DNA of 64,000 nt, taken from Saccopteryx bilineata (taxonomy: Eukaryota > Chordata > Mammalia > Chiroptera > Emballonuridae). The stretch spans positions 183,127,520-183,191,519 of the forward strand of contig NC_089491.1 of assembly GCF_036850765.1 (NCBI RefSeq), written 5' to 3'. A model generated the notes under the pieces. It ran no database searches. It was not told the origin of the DNA and saw only the letters and a list, made by a program, of their open reading frames with translations. Numbering within the stretch: position 1 is the stretch's first letter; every line of letters starts with the position of its first letter. This document shows, piece by piece, positions 10,163 through 22,059 of the stretch. The position numbers and the translations under genes are program-made.

Positions 10163-11913
10163 CCCTTCATATTTGTAGTTTTTGTAGACCACTCTGACAG
10201 CAATGAGGTATCAAGACTGACAAGAAAGAAATGTACTGGAGGCATAAACAAGGTACGAAACAAAGGCTAGGGAGTAAGAAGCAAGAATATGGTGGAAAAT
10301 AATGCATTCTATTTTGGACATGTTGAGATTAAGGTGCCCGAATTACATTCTTTTTTCTTCTATCTTAGCGGTTTGTTCAGGCCACTGAACAAATTTTATT
10401 GCTGTCTTCTAGGACAAAAAAAAAATATTTAAAAGTTGAATTAGGATTATGCTTTGAAATAGAAACTGCAGAAAATGCAGGCTCAAGAATTTTTATTGTT
10501 TACTCAATGTGAAATCTATTCAGAGAAAGGGCCTTGGAAGCCACATCCTTGTGATTGTTAAGTGTGGCTCAATCAATGCACTGAGTTTGCCCTCAGATAA
10601 TTCATTTCCTTGGAAACTCAGAGGTTGTGAAACAATCATAAATTAAGCTTGTGTTTACTCTGCCTGTCCCAAGGCCAATTATTCAACACAGATGGGAAAT
10701 AACAGTCTCTAAAAGAAAGGGTTAAAAACAAATCCAGGTAAAGAACAGGAGGTCAGCACAGGTGTAAGTGACCAATTTTATGCCTTCCATGCTTTGTTCA
10801 TCCTCTTTTACCATTTATAGCATTACTATTCCCATGACTCATCTCACTGCTCTCGCTCCACTCAGTCCTCTCAATAGTCCCCCTTCCTACCTCTGTTCCC
10901 TGTCCTCACCACCTCTTCCTGCAGTTGCATAGAAGGGACGGGACTATTTCTGATTCATTCTCATGTCCCTCTTCCTAGAACAGCATCACACATATAGATG
11001 TTTAACGTGTGCTTAGTAAAAAAGGAATCCTTGACTGCATAAACCCAGTTACTGAGATAAGCTACTTAATCACATCATAACTCAACGAGTGGTTCTAAGG
11101 ATGAGATTAGGGTCACACAATAGGAGGTTTCTATTAAGTCTCTATAGTTGTAAATATCATACATTGCAACTGAATTCATGTGTGTAAGAAGTTATTACAA
11201 ACATAAAATTAAATTCAGTACCAAGCTTTCAACCTTTATTATTTTCCAAATAATTCAGTAAACGACATCATAAAAACTTTTACCTTATTTACTGCATTAG
11301 CCCCAGCATGTGAATGAGACAGTCCCCAATAAATATTTAATTCAATGACTAATAAATAAACAGATTCCTTTGGTTTTCTACTCAGAAGGGGGTATTTTTC
11401 TTGGACTGTGCACACAAATAAACTTTATCTAAATAGTAAAAGGAAAATCTATTTTCTTATGTTTCCTCCATGGGCTTAAAATAAAGGCATAGGGTGTTCT
11501 TACAACAGCTGTGTTGACAGAAGTATTCTTTCAAGACAATGCCACTTATTATTTTTAACATATATTTAAAACTCATTAATAAAGATCAAGTTATATTTCA
11601 ATTCTGTTGTAATGTAAAAGGTAAATAATCCTCTCTATAAGAAAAAAGTAGCAATTTAACTCAAATGACTGTTACAACATAAGAATTAATTAATCCTCTT
11701 CAGATAATTGTACCACAGAAAAACATCTCTCTTAACCAGGAGTCTACACTTCTACATTCAACCGATATGGTGGTAATTAATGTTGATAAAGACACTGAAA
11801 TCTCTGGAAGATGCTAAATTATCAACTAAAATTCTAAATCACCAAAAATGCTGGCTGTCATCTTAAAGTTTAACTGAACATCATTGAATTCTAACTTGAT
11901 AAAAAGGGCTAAC
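10163..11913. other. No gene; one probable LINE2 fragment
   Basis: The part at about 10780-11020 ('cactcagtcctctcaatagt ... tagaacagcatcacacatat') resembles a sense LINE2 3' end. The rest is unremarkable AT-rich sequence with short open frames only. Confidence 0.45.
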
Positions 11914-11921
11914 CTGCAGAG

Positions 11922-12341
11922 CAGAGTTTCTAAAACTCAGAATTACAGACATTTTGGACCAGATCATTCTTTGTGAGAACTGTCTTGTGCGCTGTGGGAT
12001 GCTTAGTACGATTCCTGGACTTTGCCTACTAAATACTAGTAGCACCTCTTCTTTCCACCACTCTGACAATCAAGAATGTTTCCAGGTATTTCCAAACATC
12101 CCCTAGAGCAGTGTTTTTCAACCTGTGTGCCGTGAGACATGGTCAGGTGTGAGTATAAATACATTTAGAAACTATATTATTAACTATATGTATTATATGT
12201 ACTGTGTTAGAGTATCATTTTGTGTCATTTTGGTAGGTGGTGTGCCCCAGGATTTTGTAAATGTAAAAAATTTGCCGCGGCTCAAAAAAGGTTGAAAATC
12301 ACTGCCCTAGAGGGCAAAATTGCCCCAATTGAGAACCACTA
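11922..12341 (-). mobile_element. MER5-type hAT MITE, split by a younger hAT MITE
   Basis: Antisense to the usual consensus: 'cagagtttctaaaactcag', 'acagacattttggacc', then 'gggcaaaattgccccaattg' and 'gagaaccacta' at the end. The flanking 8-mers 'ctgcagag' (11914-11921) and 'ctatagaa' (12342-12349) differ only by transitions, as expected of an old 8-bp target duplication. The 12109-12304 element interrupts it. Confidence 0.8.
12109..12304. mobile_element. hAT MITE nested in the MER5-type element
   Basis: The 196-bp element starts 'cagtgtttttcaacctgtg' and ends 'aaaggttgaaaatcactg', imperfect inverted ends of the hAT type. The 8-bp word 'ccctagag' flanks it exactly on both sides (12101-12108, 12305-12312). 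It has no coding sequence. The ends resemble SPIN-like hAT elements, which is a resemblance only. Confidence 0.92.
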
Positions 12342-12562
12342 CTATAGAATGTATAATGCATGGCAGATCCAGAAAACTATAATATTCTGCTCCCCAACCA
12401 TTCTGGGTAAACTAGGAGCTTCTGTGTTAGGCTTTAGTAATATTCCAATAACCATCATATTAGATAAACCCATTTCCTTTTTATAAAAAATGATAAATGT
12501 AAGTCCAAAGTATTTATTCTATTTATGAACTTAACTTTCTTATATGTTAATAGCTATTTTTT

Positions 12563-12767
12563 TAAGATTTTATTCATTATAGAGAGGGGAGAGAAAGAGA
12601 GAGAGAGAGAGAGAGGGAGGGAGAGAGAGAGAGAGAGAGAGAAGGGGGAGGAGCAAGAAGCATCAACTCCCATATGTGCCTTGACCAGACAAGCCCAGGG
12701 TTTTGAACCGGCAACCTCAGCGTTTCCAGGTTGACGCTTTATCCACTGCGCCACCACAGGTCAGGCA
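12563..12767 (-). mobile_element. Short tRNA-derived SINE with expanded GA run
   Basis: Antisense: 'taagattttattcattatag', then a roughly 60-bp GA-rich run (12581-12645), 'catatgtgccttgaccagac', and a tRNA-like head ending 'ccaccacaggtcaggc'. Target-site duplication 'taatagctattttt' (12548-) and 'taacagctattttt' (12768-). The GA run makes spurious Arg/Glu and Ser/Leu open frames. Confidence 0.9.
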
Positions 12768-12782
12768 TAACAGCTATTTTTA

Positions 12783-14818
12783 ACGGTAAATTGGAAGGCA
12801 GGGGAGACTGCTTCTGATAAATTGCCTCCACTCTCCCAGGTGCCTAGGAGACCTGAGGCACTATACAACCATGGTTGTAGTGTGGCACATAAAACCCCCA
12901 TTAACTTTTCTTTTACCCTCAGTAAACACAGTAATCCATAACTTTTCAACTACTATCAACAAGCCTTCAGAGTTACTCCTACAATTGCTCAAATTCACAC
13001 AAAGGAGAAAATGTTACATTCAGCTCAAAATTAAAGTGATAAAAATGAAGTACACAGTTTAAGGGGATAAGAAATAAATGAATAGATAACTAATATTGCA
13101 AATAAAGTAAAACCAGTTCATGACATTTTACTGATTAACCCATGCTCTAAGATATACTGTATTAGGAAAATGAGTGGAAAATGAAGTTTCTTTTACTTAA
13201 ACTTAGAAAGTGACTATTTGAATGTGTTCCTCATTTTATCTCACCTGACATTTCCTGAGCACCCACCAAGTGGCAGTCACTATGCTAGGGATGTTGACAG
13301 AGGTTAGAAGCATTTCTACACAGAGATGTATGACACCCTCCACATAATGTTCTTCTCTCTAAGTAGAACTAGAAATCCACTGACCCATATTTGATATGCT
13401 TTAATTGTTCATATTTTCAAACATAATATGTTTTCTTTCAGGGAGATGTACCAATTGAAAGGATAGGGTTAAGAAAGGGAAAAGAGAAGGAAGAGAAAAA
13501 TGTATGCCGGGCAATATTTTATTAAACTGTAAAAATCCTTTTCTTAACAAAAAAGGGAAAATCATGTCAGCAGTGAGCAAACTGAAAACCTGACAAGTGA
13601 CAAGCATCAACAAATTGCTTAACAAAACATTAGCTGATTACAGTGTTGATGAGAAACCAAAAAAATCCAGCTGACATAAAGTAACATGTTAAAATGGAAA
13701 ACCTCACTAATGAAAAGGGACAATGCTGTATAGCTCATTGGCCTTTCTGGAAAGAATGTCACACAGGAAGCAATGCAAAAATATGTACTGCAGTTCACTA
13801 GAGGAGCTGGAAATTTAGGGGACAAAAGAGTCAGTACTCTGGTAAGTAATTGCAACATAAAAAGATCACCTACCACCCCTTAAATTGTAAGGACTCTGGT
13901 GGCATCCACACAGGGAGAAAGCAAAAACAGGGAATGTTTGCACTTTCTCTATGCACAGAAGCTGATTCAACAGCAATAGATAGTTAGTTCCTACCTATGT
14001 AAAGGTTTGGGGTGTAAGTCAGTTATTTTATAGAAACTGAGTAATAGGTCCTGGAAAAGAAGAGCTTCGGGAGTGTTAACTAGTATCCCTCCACAAATCC
14101 CTCTGCAAAATTCAAATGACTCTCCACAGTGCTCCTGGAGCACCCATTGGCTAGATGTGCTCTGCACCAGATACATTACAGCTAAAGCAATAGAAATGCC
14201 TTTTAGGTTTTCAGTTTACTTCAAGGAAATAGATAAAGAGTTCACAGTGTGTGGATTTTGAAGCAATAGAAAAAAAAATGTATACCCAACATCTAAAATG
14301 GCCATTTTCCCAATGTTCTTTTTAACACTTTGCTTTGAAGGAATTATATGTGTTTATATAACTCCAATATGAGTTAAAATTCCAACAATTCAGCCTATTA
14401 AATAAACCAAACCACTATTCTCCATTTCTGCATTTGCTACCTTTTATCCTTTTATTGTTTATATGATGGTTCTTTTACCAGGAATTAGTATTTCAGCCAT
14501 TCCCATTCACAACTTTATGGACAAGTCATGTTTTAGATTTAAGAACCCTTCTTGATGCTGGAAGTGTGCATTTAGTTCACAATATTAAAATTAGAGTGAG
14601 TTAAAGCAGTGAACAAATGAGAGATGACTACACAAAACTGAATTATGTGAAAAAAGGGTACCTGAAGTCTACATTGATAAACTTTGCAATGTAAATAAAA
14701 TTTGTATTGCATTTCATCCCAGGTTAACTTGCTTTTAAAAATAAACAATGTGAGCCCATATTGACAGAAAGTTGCCTTAATCTAGATTTTCCCTCAGTGC
14801 ATATGTAACATTGAAAAC
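12783..14818. other. No gene recognised; faint LINE2-like fragment
   Basis: About 13235-13330 ('catttcctgagcacccacca', 'cactatgctagggatgttga') looks like the LINE2 3' end. Elsewhere I see only AT-rich single-copy-looking sequence. The open frames at 13401-13625 and 13619-13876 (-) lack any recognisable motif. Confidence 0.45.
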
Positions 14819-14830
14819 ATTAAATTTTAG

Positions 14831-15251
14831 CCTGACCAGGCAGTGGCACAGTGGATAGAGCATCAGACTGGGATGCAGAAGACCCAGGTTTGGAACCCTG
14901 AGGTCACCAGCTTGAGCATGGACTCATCCAGCTTGAGTGTGGGCTCACAAACTTGAGCGTGGAGTACCTGGCGTGAGCATGGAATCATAGACATGACCCC
15001 ATGGTCGCTGGCTTGAGCCCAAAGGTTGCTGGCTTGAAGCCCAAGGTCGTTGGCTTGAGCAAGGTGTTACTCGCTCTGCTGTAGCCCCTCTGCCCCATCA
15101 AGGCACATATGAGAAAGCAATCAATGAACAACTAAGGCACTGCAGCTAAGGGGCCAGAACAAAGAATTGATGCTTCTCGTCTCTCTCTTTCTTGCCTGTC
15201 TATCCCTATATGTCCCTCTCTCTGTCTCTGTCACACAAAAAAGAAAAAAAT
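14831..15251 (+). mobile_element. Intermediate tRNA-derived SINE, expanded copy
   Basis: It begins 'cctgaccaggcagtggcaca' with a tRNA-like A-box and a decayed B-box, and ends in a CT-rich part and A-rich tail. Between them is a repeated 'gcttgagc...' unit of about 25 bp, present in more copies (14908-15065) than in the sister copy at 15875. Target-site duplication 'attaaattttag' (14819-14830) and 'attaacttttag' (15252-15263). Confidence 0.92.
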
Positions 15252-15263
15252 ATTAACTTTTAG

Positions 15264-15862
15264 TCATTTCTGTCTTGAGAAAAGCTGATATTTAAGAATA
15301 AATGAGTGTCTAGTATGTTGTGATAACTCCCCAATATCCATTCCACCATGTCCTTAATGTATCTTAACCACATTGTACAGGTACTGACCCCATCCCGAAC
15401 TCCAGGGGTGGGCTCTGATGAAACCAGTAATTTCAACAGCCTCTTCATATAGTAAATATTTTGTAATATCCCTTCTACTACTATAATGAAATTCATAAGT
15501 AAATATAATTATTGCCATACATAATTTCAAAAATCAATATAATGCTCCAAATAAAACATAAAGAAGAAATAAAAGTAATTTATAAAACAAATGTATTTCA
15601 ATACATAAATATGCAGGCATGAAAATGTAGTCAAATGCCTACATCTTGACATGGACTCACCATGAAATGAGACACCTACAGATGCAGGTAATAAAGTGCA
15701 TTACATACACAATTCAAATATCCAAGCATCATCCCAACTGTTACATAATATTTTTTCAAATGGGTGAACAAATCCTGAAAAAAATTCTGAACAATGTACA
15801 ATATTCTCACAATATAAATAATAACTGCATTTACTGAAAATTCAGTATATATTAAGATAGTG
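15264..15862. other. No gene recognised between two SINEs
   Basis: AT-rich sequence with only short open frames and no recognisable repeat. Confidence 0.5.
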
Positions 15863-15874
15863 CTGCCTGATCAG

Positions 15875-16192
15875 GCAGTGGCGCAGTGGATAGAGCATCA
15901 GACTGGGATGCGGAGGACCCAGGTTCGAGACCCTGAGGTCGCCAGCTTGAGCTCTGGCTCATCTGGTTTGAGAAAAAAGCTCACCAGCTTGGATCCAAGG
16001 TCGCTGGCTCGAGCAAGGGGTTACTCAGTCTGCTGAAGGCCCATGGTCAAGGCACATATGAGAAAGCAATCAATGAACAACTAAGGTGTTGCAACGAAAA
16101 ACTGATGATTGATGCTTCTCATCTCTCTCCATTCCTGTCTGTCTGTCCCCATCTATCCCTCTCTCTCTCTGTTCCTGAAAAGAAAACCCCAC
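15875..16192 (+). mobile_element. Intermediate tRNA-derived SINE, compact copy
   Basis: Same family and orientation as 14831-15251: 'gcctgatcaggcagtggcgc', a better preserved B-box ('aggttcgagaccctga'), then 'aaggcacatatgagaaagca' and a CT-rich end. Short target-site duplication 'tagtgct' (15868-15874 and 16194-16200). It is about 100 bp shorter than its neighbour because it has fewer internal units. Confidence 0.9.
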
Positions 16193-16789
16193 TTAGTGCT
16201 TAAATGTGAAAGAGCTAAGTTCTAGTTTCAGATGATTATATGAAATTTTGCAGCTATATATTGTACAGAAGAACATCCAAAAGGCGTACAGAATGTGGGA
16301 CACTTCTTTGTGGTACAGGCCTGTCCTACGCATCAAAGGCCTCTAACATCACTGGCCCACATCTATAACTCTGTTTTACCCCTCTTTCACTGTGATAACA
16401 CAATGTCTACTTGAGTTTCTCTGCCCACCTTTCCCTAAATTTCCACGTACACACCCCCAACAGTCGGTATCACTCCCCATTAAGAAGATCCTTAACACAG
16501 AGTTCAAGAATAAATACGGAAGCCAGTCAGTGAGAATATTCTCCTGGTTCTATCAAGGTCAATAAAATCAACTAAAATTCAAACCTTATGATGAAAATTC
16601 TGGAATCCTTTCTTTTTTTGGACAGTATGATAGGTGGATACAAAATCTGGAATTGGGCAAAACCGAATCAAGAAAAGAGTAGGAAAAAATAGAAATGAAG
16701 ATTTACTCAATCATCCTGGAAGCCTTATTTCAATTACACAAGCAAACCATTCTCCTTTAATATGTAAGTTATATTGACCTTTGTTTTTC

Positions 16790-16975
16790 CACTACTTAGG
16801 GATAGAAACTCTCTTGTCTTCCCCTTGCCCTTCAAGAATGTAACAAGTCTCAGGGAAAAGAGCAAAAACATAGCCCCCTGAAGGCAAGGATCTTGAGTAT
16901 CTAATACAATATTGTGTCCCAAGAGCATAGCATGCTGACTTCCAATAAATGTTTAGCTGAATGAATAAACAAACA
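16790..16975 (+). repeat. LINE2 3' end fragment
   Basis: The order 'ccctgaaggcaaggatcttg', 'aatacaatattgtgtcccaa', 'aataaatgtttagctgaatg' is the final part of LINE2 in sense orientation. The sequence from 16201 to 16790 before it has a possible further LINE2 part at 16330-16450 but nothing clear. Confidence 0.5.
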
Positions 16976-17089
16976 CAAGTTTGGAAAAACAAATGTGAAG
17001 TCTATAAGCTTGCATTGCCTTCAAAACTTTGACATTCATTACATAGGATAACCCTAGGCAAATAGCTTCTCAGATTCCTTACTTGTAAA

Positions 17090-17960
17090 ACTGTGGACAG
17101 GTCTACCTACCTACCTCTCATCTTCCTCTTACAATTTATTACTCCTTGATTATTATGCTTTAACCACACTAGCCTTCTTGCAAAACCTCAAATGTCCCAC
17201 CCTCTTTTCCAGATAATCTTTACAAAAATTATTCCCTCTGTTGGAATGCTCTTTCTCTTCCCATTCTTAGAATTGGCTTTGCCTGGTGGTTCATGGCGCA
17301 ATATAAGTGTCACTTCCTCCACCGAGTCATCCCTGACAACCTTGTAGCCGTATTCACACAACTATTACATACCCTTAATTTCTTTCATTGCACTTAACAC
17401 AATCTACACTAATTTGAGTTTTCATTTGTTTCCTTATTTATCAGGTGTCCTTTTCACTAGAAAGTAAACTTGAGGGCAAAAAGCATGTTTATGTAGTTCA
17501 TCTATTACTAGCATCTAGCACTTAATTTTCAAATGAATGGTCCCTACTTCTCCAGCTCACAGCTCACCTAGTGCCACTCAAACTCTATGTTCTGTAGCTA
17601 TCTGAACTTATTTTAATTCTTTCCAACATGTTTTGTACATGCGATTTCTCTTGCCAGAAATCTTCTTCCACCCAGCATTGCAATTCTTCCAGATCCCATC
17701 TTCATTCACCTGTCTTAATTTCTACTGTTCTATCAAGTCTTATCTTAATATCATTCTCGCCCAGAAGGACTTTTCTGGCCCCAAATATTAGGTTAAACCC
17801 TCCTACGGCCCACTGCAATAATGCTATGTCATAATATTAATGATAATGATAACTATAATGATAATTTAATTATCTCTTTTTCTGGCAAACTGTAAGCTCT
17901 ATGGAGGGAAGGACTATATTTTGGCCACAGTTACAGGCACATAGTAGTTGTTTAGCAAGG
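17090..17960 (+). repeat. Two successive LINE2 3' fragments
   Basis: Both stretches (about 17090-17530 and 17560-17960) show the LINE2 order: 'ttggaatgctctttctcttc', 'gtcatccctgacaacct', 'gcacttaacaca', and in the second 'cagatcccatcttcattcac', 'taagctctatggagggaagg', 'ggcacatagtagttg'. The open frame at 17628-17834 is LINE2-derived noise. Confidence 0.5.
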
Positions 17961-20084
17961 CCTATTCCCTTTCCTACTGCATCCAATAAGACTGATAGCA
18001 AGAAGAGGAGCCAGTTGTTTGTTTCTCAAATGACCCAAGCTAAGCCACATTCTTAGCAAAATCTGACTCATCTAACTTGATAGCAAGCAAAATTCCAGTT
18101 CTGAAGAACTGAGTAGTTCAATAGCTTAGCACTCTATAGTGAAAGGCATCACAAGACTGTCATCCAGTTTATGATTTGGAAACTCAACTACTCATCAGAA
18201 GGAAAACCTATTTATCACAGGGTTATAGAGCCAGCAGTTTTACTACTACAGGTAAGATTTGGAAAATTTACTACAGATATAAACAAAGGATTATCTGAAA
18301 ATAAAAATAAACATTAGAAAAAAATGTATTGAAAATAAATTTTATATATCATAGTAAAACCGCCAAATTTAAAAAGAAAATAGGCTTTTTTTTTTAAGTA
18401 AGCAAGTTTAGAGGATGATTTACCACCTCTGAATTATTCCACTTATGGATACCATCAGCTCATTTAGGTTGGTAACAAAGTTTGCATTGTACAATAAACT
18501 GAAAAACCAAATAAAGTGCCATTAGAAGAGCTTATCTCTTGACTGGTCAATAGCCAGTTAAAAAATGAGCATTTTACTTGGTCTGTGATGTGAATTTATA
18601 AACAATGTAAATCTCAGGAGAAATCATGCACGTATAAAAAGGAATGCATACCTGATGGGTGTTTCTCTGTTCTCCATGGGTCTCAGGAAAAGAATGCTTT
18701 TTCTCCCGCCAAGGTGTTATGATGAATGTGGATGAAACAATGTTTGATTCATCACTGCTTAGACACTTATGACTATTATTCTGCCTGCACTTGTTCAACT
18801 TTGTAAATTCACTGGCTTGCACACATGGCAGTATTTGGGGTATGAGTCTTAGTTAACAAGGTTTTTGTCTTAATTATAGAGATTTTTATTAGGAGAAAAT
18901 ATACATTCTTTTTATCAGTTTAGATTAAAAAATCCAAGAATCTCAAATTTATTTTATTGAATACAGTAATCCACAATTGTTACAAATCATTTAATATAAG
19001 CATGGATACAGGTGGGTTAGAAACAAATCATGAGTCAGACAGAATGTGGCAGTTTTCATCTCCTTTGTGACTTTTCTGTCAACCCTAATAATTTTCAAAA
19101 AAGTTATCTGCTTTTTCAGTCTATAACACTCTATTCTATTCCAATATTCAACAAATTCAAGTAGCAGAGGACAAACATTTTCAGAATATGATTCCCCCTC
19201 TCAGGGGTTGGGGAAACTGTCCACACACACACACAAAAAAATGAGCTATCCTTGTAATTCACAACAATAAGTGTAAAATATAAAGACATCCTAAGCTTTT
19301 TCTGTAAACAGTATATATGCAGAGGTTTATAATTAGCAGTGGCCGGGGAGCTGAAGACAGAAGATATTGACAGACTGAGAAATATAAGAAGCCAGGATTA
19401 CATCCTCTAACCACAAAGTGTTTTGTGGTGAAATATTTGTTAAGAGAATTAGCAAGAGTAGGCAACAATTTCTCTTATGTGGGGTTAGAGTGGGAGGGAG
19501 TGGTGTTAGAATACCATTAAACTTTCTAGAAAAGCAGTTGATAATGTTTTAAGGTTCATGAACCTCTAAGAATCTTATCATCTTCAATTTCTTATTTCCA
19601 GAAAAAATATATGCTAATGCACAAAATTTTTATAAAATTTGAGGGAATTCCCCAAGTCTCTAAATCTATCCTTGGAAATTCCTCTCATCCCTCAGTAGAA
19701 GTCTCTGTTTTGGAGAGGGCCCTCACCATAAATGTAGGACTGAAACTTAAAGAAAAAAAGCATTGAATTAGGAATTTGTCTTCAACACAGTTGCAGCTGT
19801 TGGAAAAAAAGCTCCTATTTCTCATCCTGCTTCCTCAAGGACAGATGTACTAGGAAATGCCTTGCACAGACTCTGCTCAAAGAGTCAGAGGAACAAATGT
19901 ATGGTTTATGGACAAAGGAGCTGTGATCTAATGAATGTACATTGTAAATGATCATCTCTAACCTAATGAGAAATAAAAGATAACTAATACTTATGAAGCA
20001 CTTAGATATGCTAAACCTTCTACAACTTGTTTTCACCATCTTACCATATTACATCTTCATAAAAACCCTAGAAATTAGTTATTA
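17961..20084. other. No gene recognised
   Basis: Mostly AT-rich sequence. Minus-strand open frames at 18574-18822, 19259-19468 and 19815-20039 have no motif, acceptor or start context that I could support. A short T run is at 18387-18397 and a CA run at 19220-19235. Confidence 0.5.
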
Positions 20085-20515
20085 TTCCATCTTAGTCCAT
20101 TCTTGCTGCTATTACAAAATGCCACAGTCTGGGTATTTTATAAACAACAGAAATTTATTTCTCATAGCTCTGGAGGCTGGGAAGTCCAAGATTAAAGCAC
20201 CAGAAGTGTAAGACAGTCAAGTGAAGGCATGTCAAGTGAAGAAATCAGACATGGACATGTTCTGGTGAGCACTTTTCCGGGTTCATAGCTGGAACCTTCT
20301 GAGTATGTCCTCACAAGTGAAAGAGAGCAAGGAATCTCTCTGGAGGACATTATTTCATAAAGGCACTAATCTCATTTGTGAGGGCTCCGCCCTCATGATG
20401 TAATTACGTCCCAAAGTCCCACCTCTCGATACCATCACCTTGGAGGTTAGATTTCAACATTTGAATTTGGGGAAACACAAATAGTCAGACTGTAACATTC
20501 CTATTCAAAAACAGT
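20085..20515 (+). repeat. Old mammalian interspersed repeat, family not named
   Basis: The block from 'ccatcttagtccattcttgc' through 'ctcatagctctggaggctgg', 'gggctccgccctcatgatgt' to 'atttgaatttggggaaacac' matches a widespread mammalian repeat that I know by sequence but cannot assign safely. It is probably LINE1 3' UTR or LTR derived. Confidence 0.6.
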
Positions 20516-20525
20516 AGCTATAAAG

Positions 20526-20873
20526 CAGGGGTCCCCAAACTACGGCCCGCAGGCCACATGCGGCCCCCTGAGGCCATTTATCCAGCCCCTACCGCACTTC
20601 TGGAAGGGGCACCTCTTTCATTGGTGTTCAGTGAGAGGAGCATAGTTCCCATTGAAATACTGGTCAGTTTGTTGATTGAAATTTACTTGTTCTTTATTTT
20701 AAATATTGCATTTGTTCCCGTTTTTTTTGTTTGTTTGTTTGTTTTTTTACTTTCAAATAAGATATGTGCAGTGTGCATAGGGATTTGTTCACAGGGTTTT
20801 TTTATAGTCCGCCCCTCCAACAGTCTGAGGGACAGTGAACTGACCCCCTGTGCAAAAAGTTTGGGGACCCCTG
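20526..20873. mobile_element. hAT MITE with exact 8-bp duplication
   Basis: The 348-bp element runs from 'caggggtccccaaactacgg' to 'aaaaagtttggggacccctg', which are inverted ends. The 8-mer 'ctataaag' flanks both sides exactly (20518-20525, 20874-20881). A TTTG run lies inside. The 114-codon plus-strand open frame across it reads through non-coding MITE sequence. Confidence 0.93.
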
Positions 20874-20979
20874 CTATAAAGGGTCAACCCATTGGTAGAT
20901 GATAGAAACTGGATTCTAACTCAGATTTCTCTAATTCCAAAGCCTATTCTCTCTATTATATCCTACTTCCCCAGAGCTA

Positions 20980-21830
20980 ATAGCATGATCACTCATAGTG
21001 CTAGGAATACAGTCAGAGACCAGGGCCTCTTTCTTGGACTACATACCTAATCTATACAAAAGAATTCCAACCCTTTCTCACCATCTCTACTGCAATCGCC
21101 CTGCTGTAAGAATTATTATAATAGACTCCTCATCAGTCTCCAGGCTCTCATTCTTGCCCTCATATTTTCTATTCTCAACACAGCAACCAAAGTGATCTTT
21201 TTAGAGCATAGACCCTTAGAACATCATTCTTACACTAAATCCAGCAGTGGCTCCCAACATATTCAGAATAAAAACTGCATGTCTTAGAAAAGCCAACAAA
21301 GTCCAACTCCATCAAGCCCTGTACCTGCCTCTCTAATCTTATCACGAATCTTTGCAATTCCTTCCTATGGATCACTCCAATCTAGCTACACTTGTCTCCT
21401 TGAAAGACCTTTTGACTTCTGTACTGCTTATTCCCTCTGCCTGGAATGTTCTTCTCCCAGATTCCCCATCATAAACCTCTGAATATCTGTTAACCCTATT
21501 CCTCAAATGCCACCCTTCTGTGAGGTCTTTCTTGACTATGCTATTTAAAATTGCACACCACCCCCTACTTCAACATTCCTTATTCACCCACCCTTTATTT
21601 TTCCCCATAGCACTCACTATCATTTGAAATACTGTTAATATTACTTTTTGCTTGTGTTCTGTTTTCTGCCCCCTGCAGAATATGTTTCACAGAGACAGGA
21701 CTTTTTGTCTGACAGTTTACTACTGGAGTTCTGGTTCCTAAGACAATACCAAGTAGTACATAGTAGGTGTACAGTCAGCATTTGAAGAATGGATGAATGA
21801 ATGAAGGAATGAATGAGGAAATGGTCACTG
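20980..21830 (+). repeat. LINE2, long 3' portion
   Basis: This is the longest LINE2 piece here: 'caaccctttctcaccatctc', 'aaagtgatctttttagagca', 'ccagcagtggctcccaacat', 'cctgtacctgcctctct', 'gcctggaatgttcttctccc', then 'tagtaggtgtacagtcagca' and a terminal GAATGAAT run. It is in sense orientation and strongly diverged. Confidence 0.68.
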
Positions 21831-22059
21831 TTACTTCAAGTCTCAGGTGGAAGACCAACAGAAGACAATGACCTATTCAGTCTTCTAGAGCCTACTTGGA
21901 TGATGGCTGCTGCAATGCTCCACTGCACTGCATGCCAATTAAATGCAGCCTTTGCGTGTGTTTGCAGTGCTCAGCAAAGTTTGGTTTCCCCTGGTATAAC
22001 CAAATGTCTGCTTCACATCCTCTTTTCAGTTCAGTGCACCACTTAAGACACCTAAAACA

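Noticed and set aside
17628..17834. 68-codon plus-strand frame
   Set aside because: LINE2-derived text without coding support; the same reason applies to frames at 3923-4138, 33351-33560 and 48278-48637.
20558..20902. 114-codon open frame
   Set aside because: It reads through a non-coding hAT MITE from end to end.
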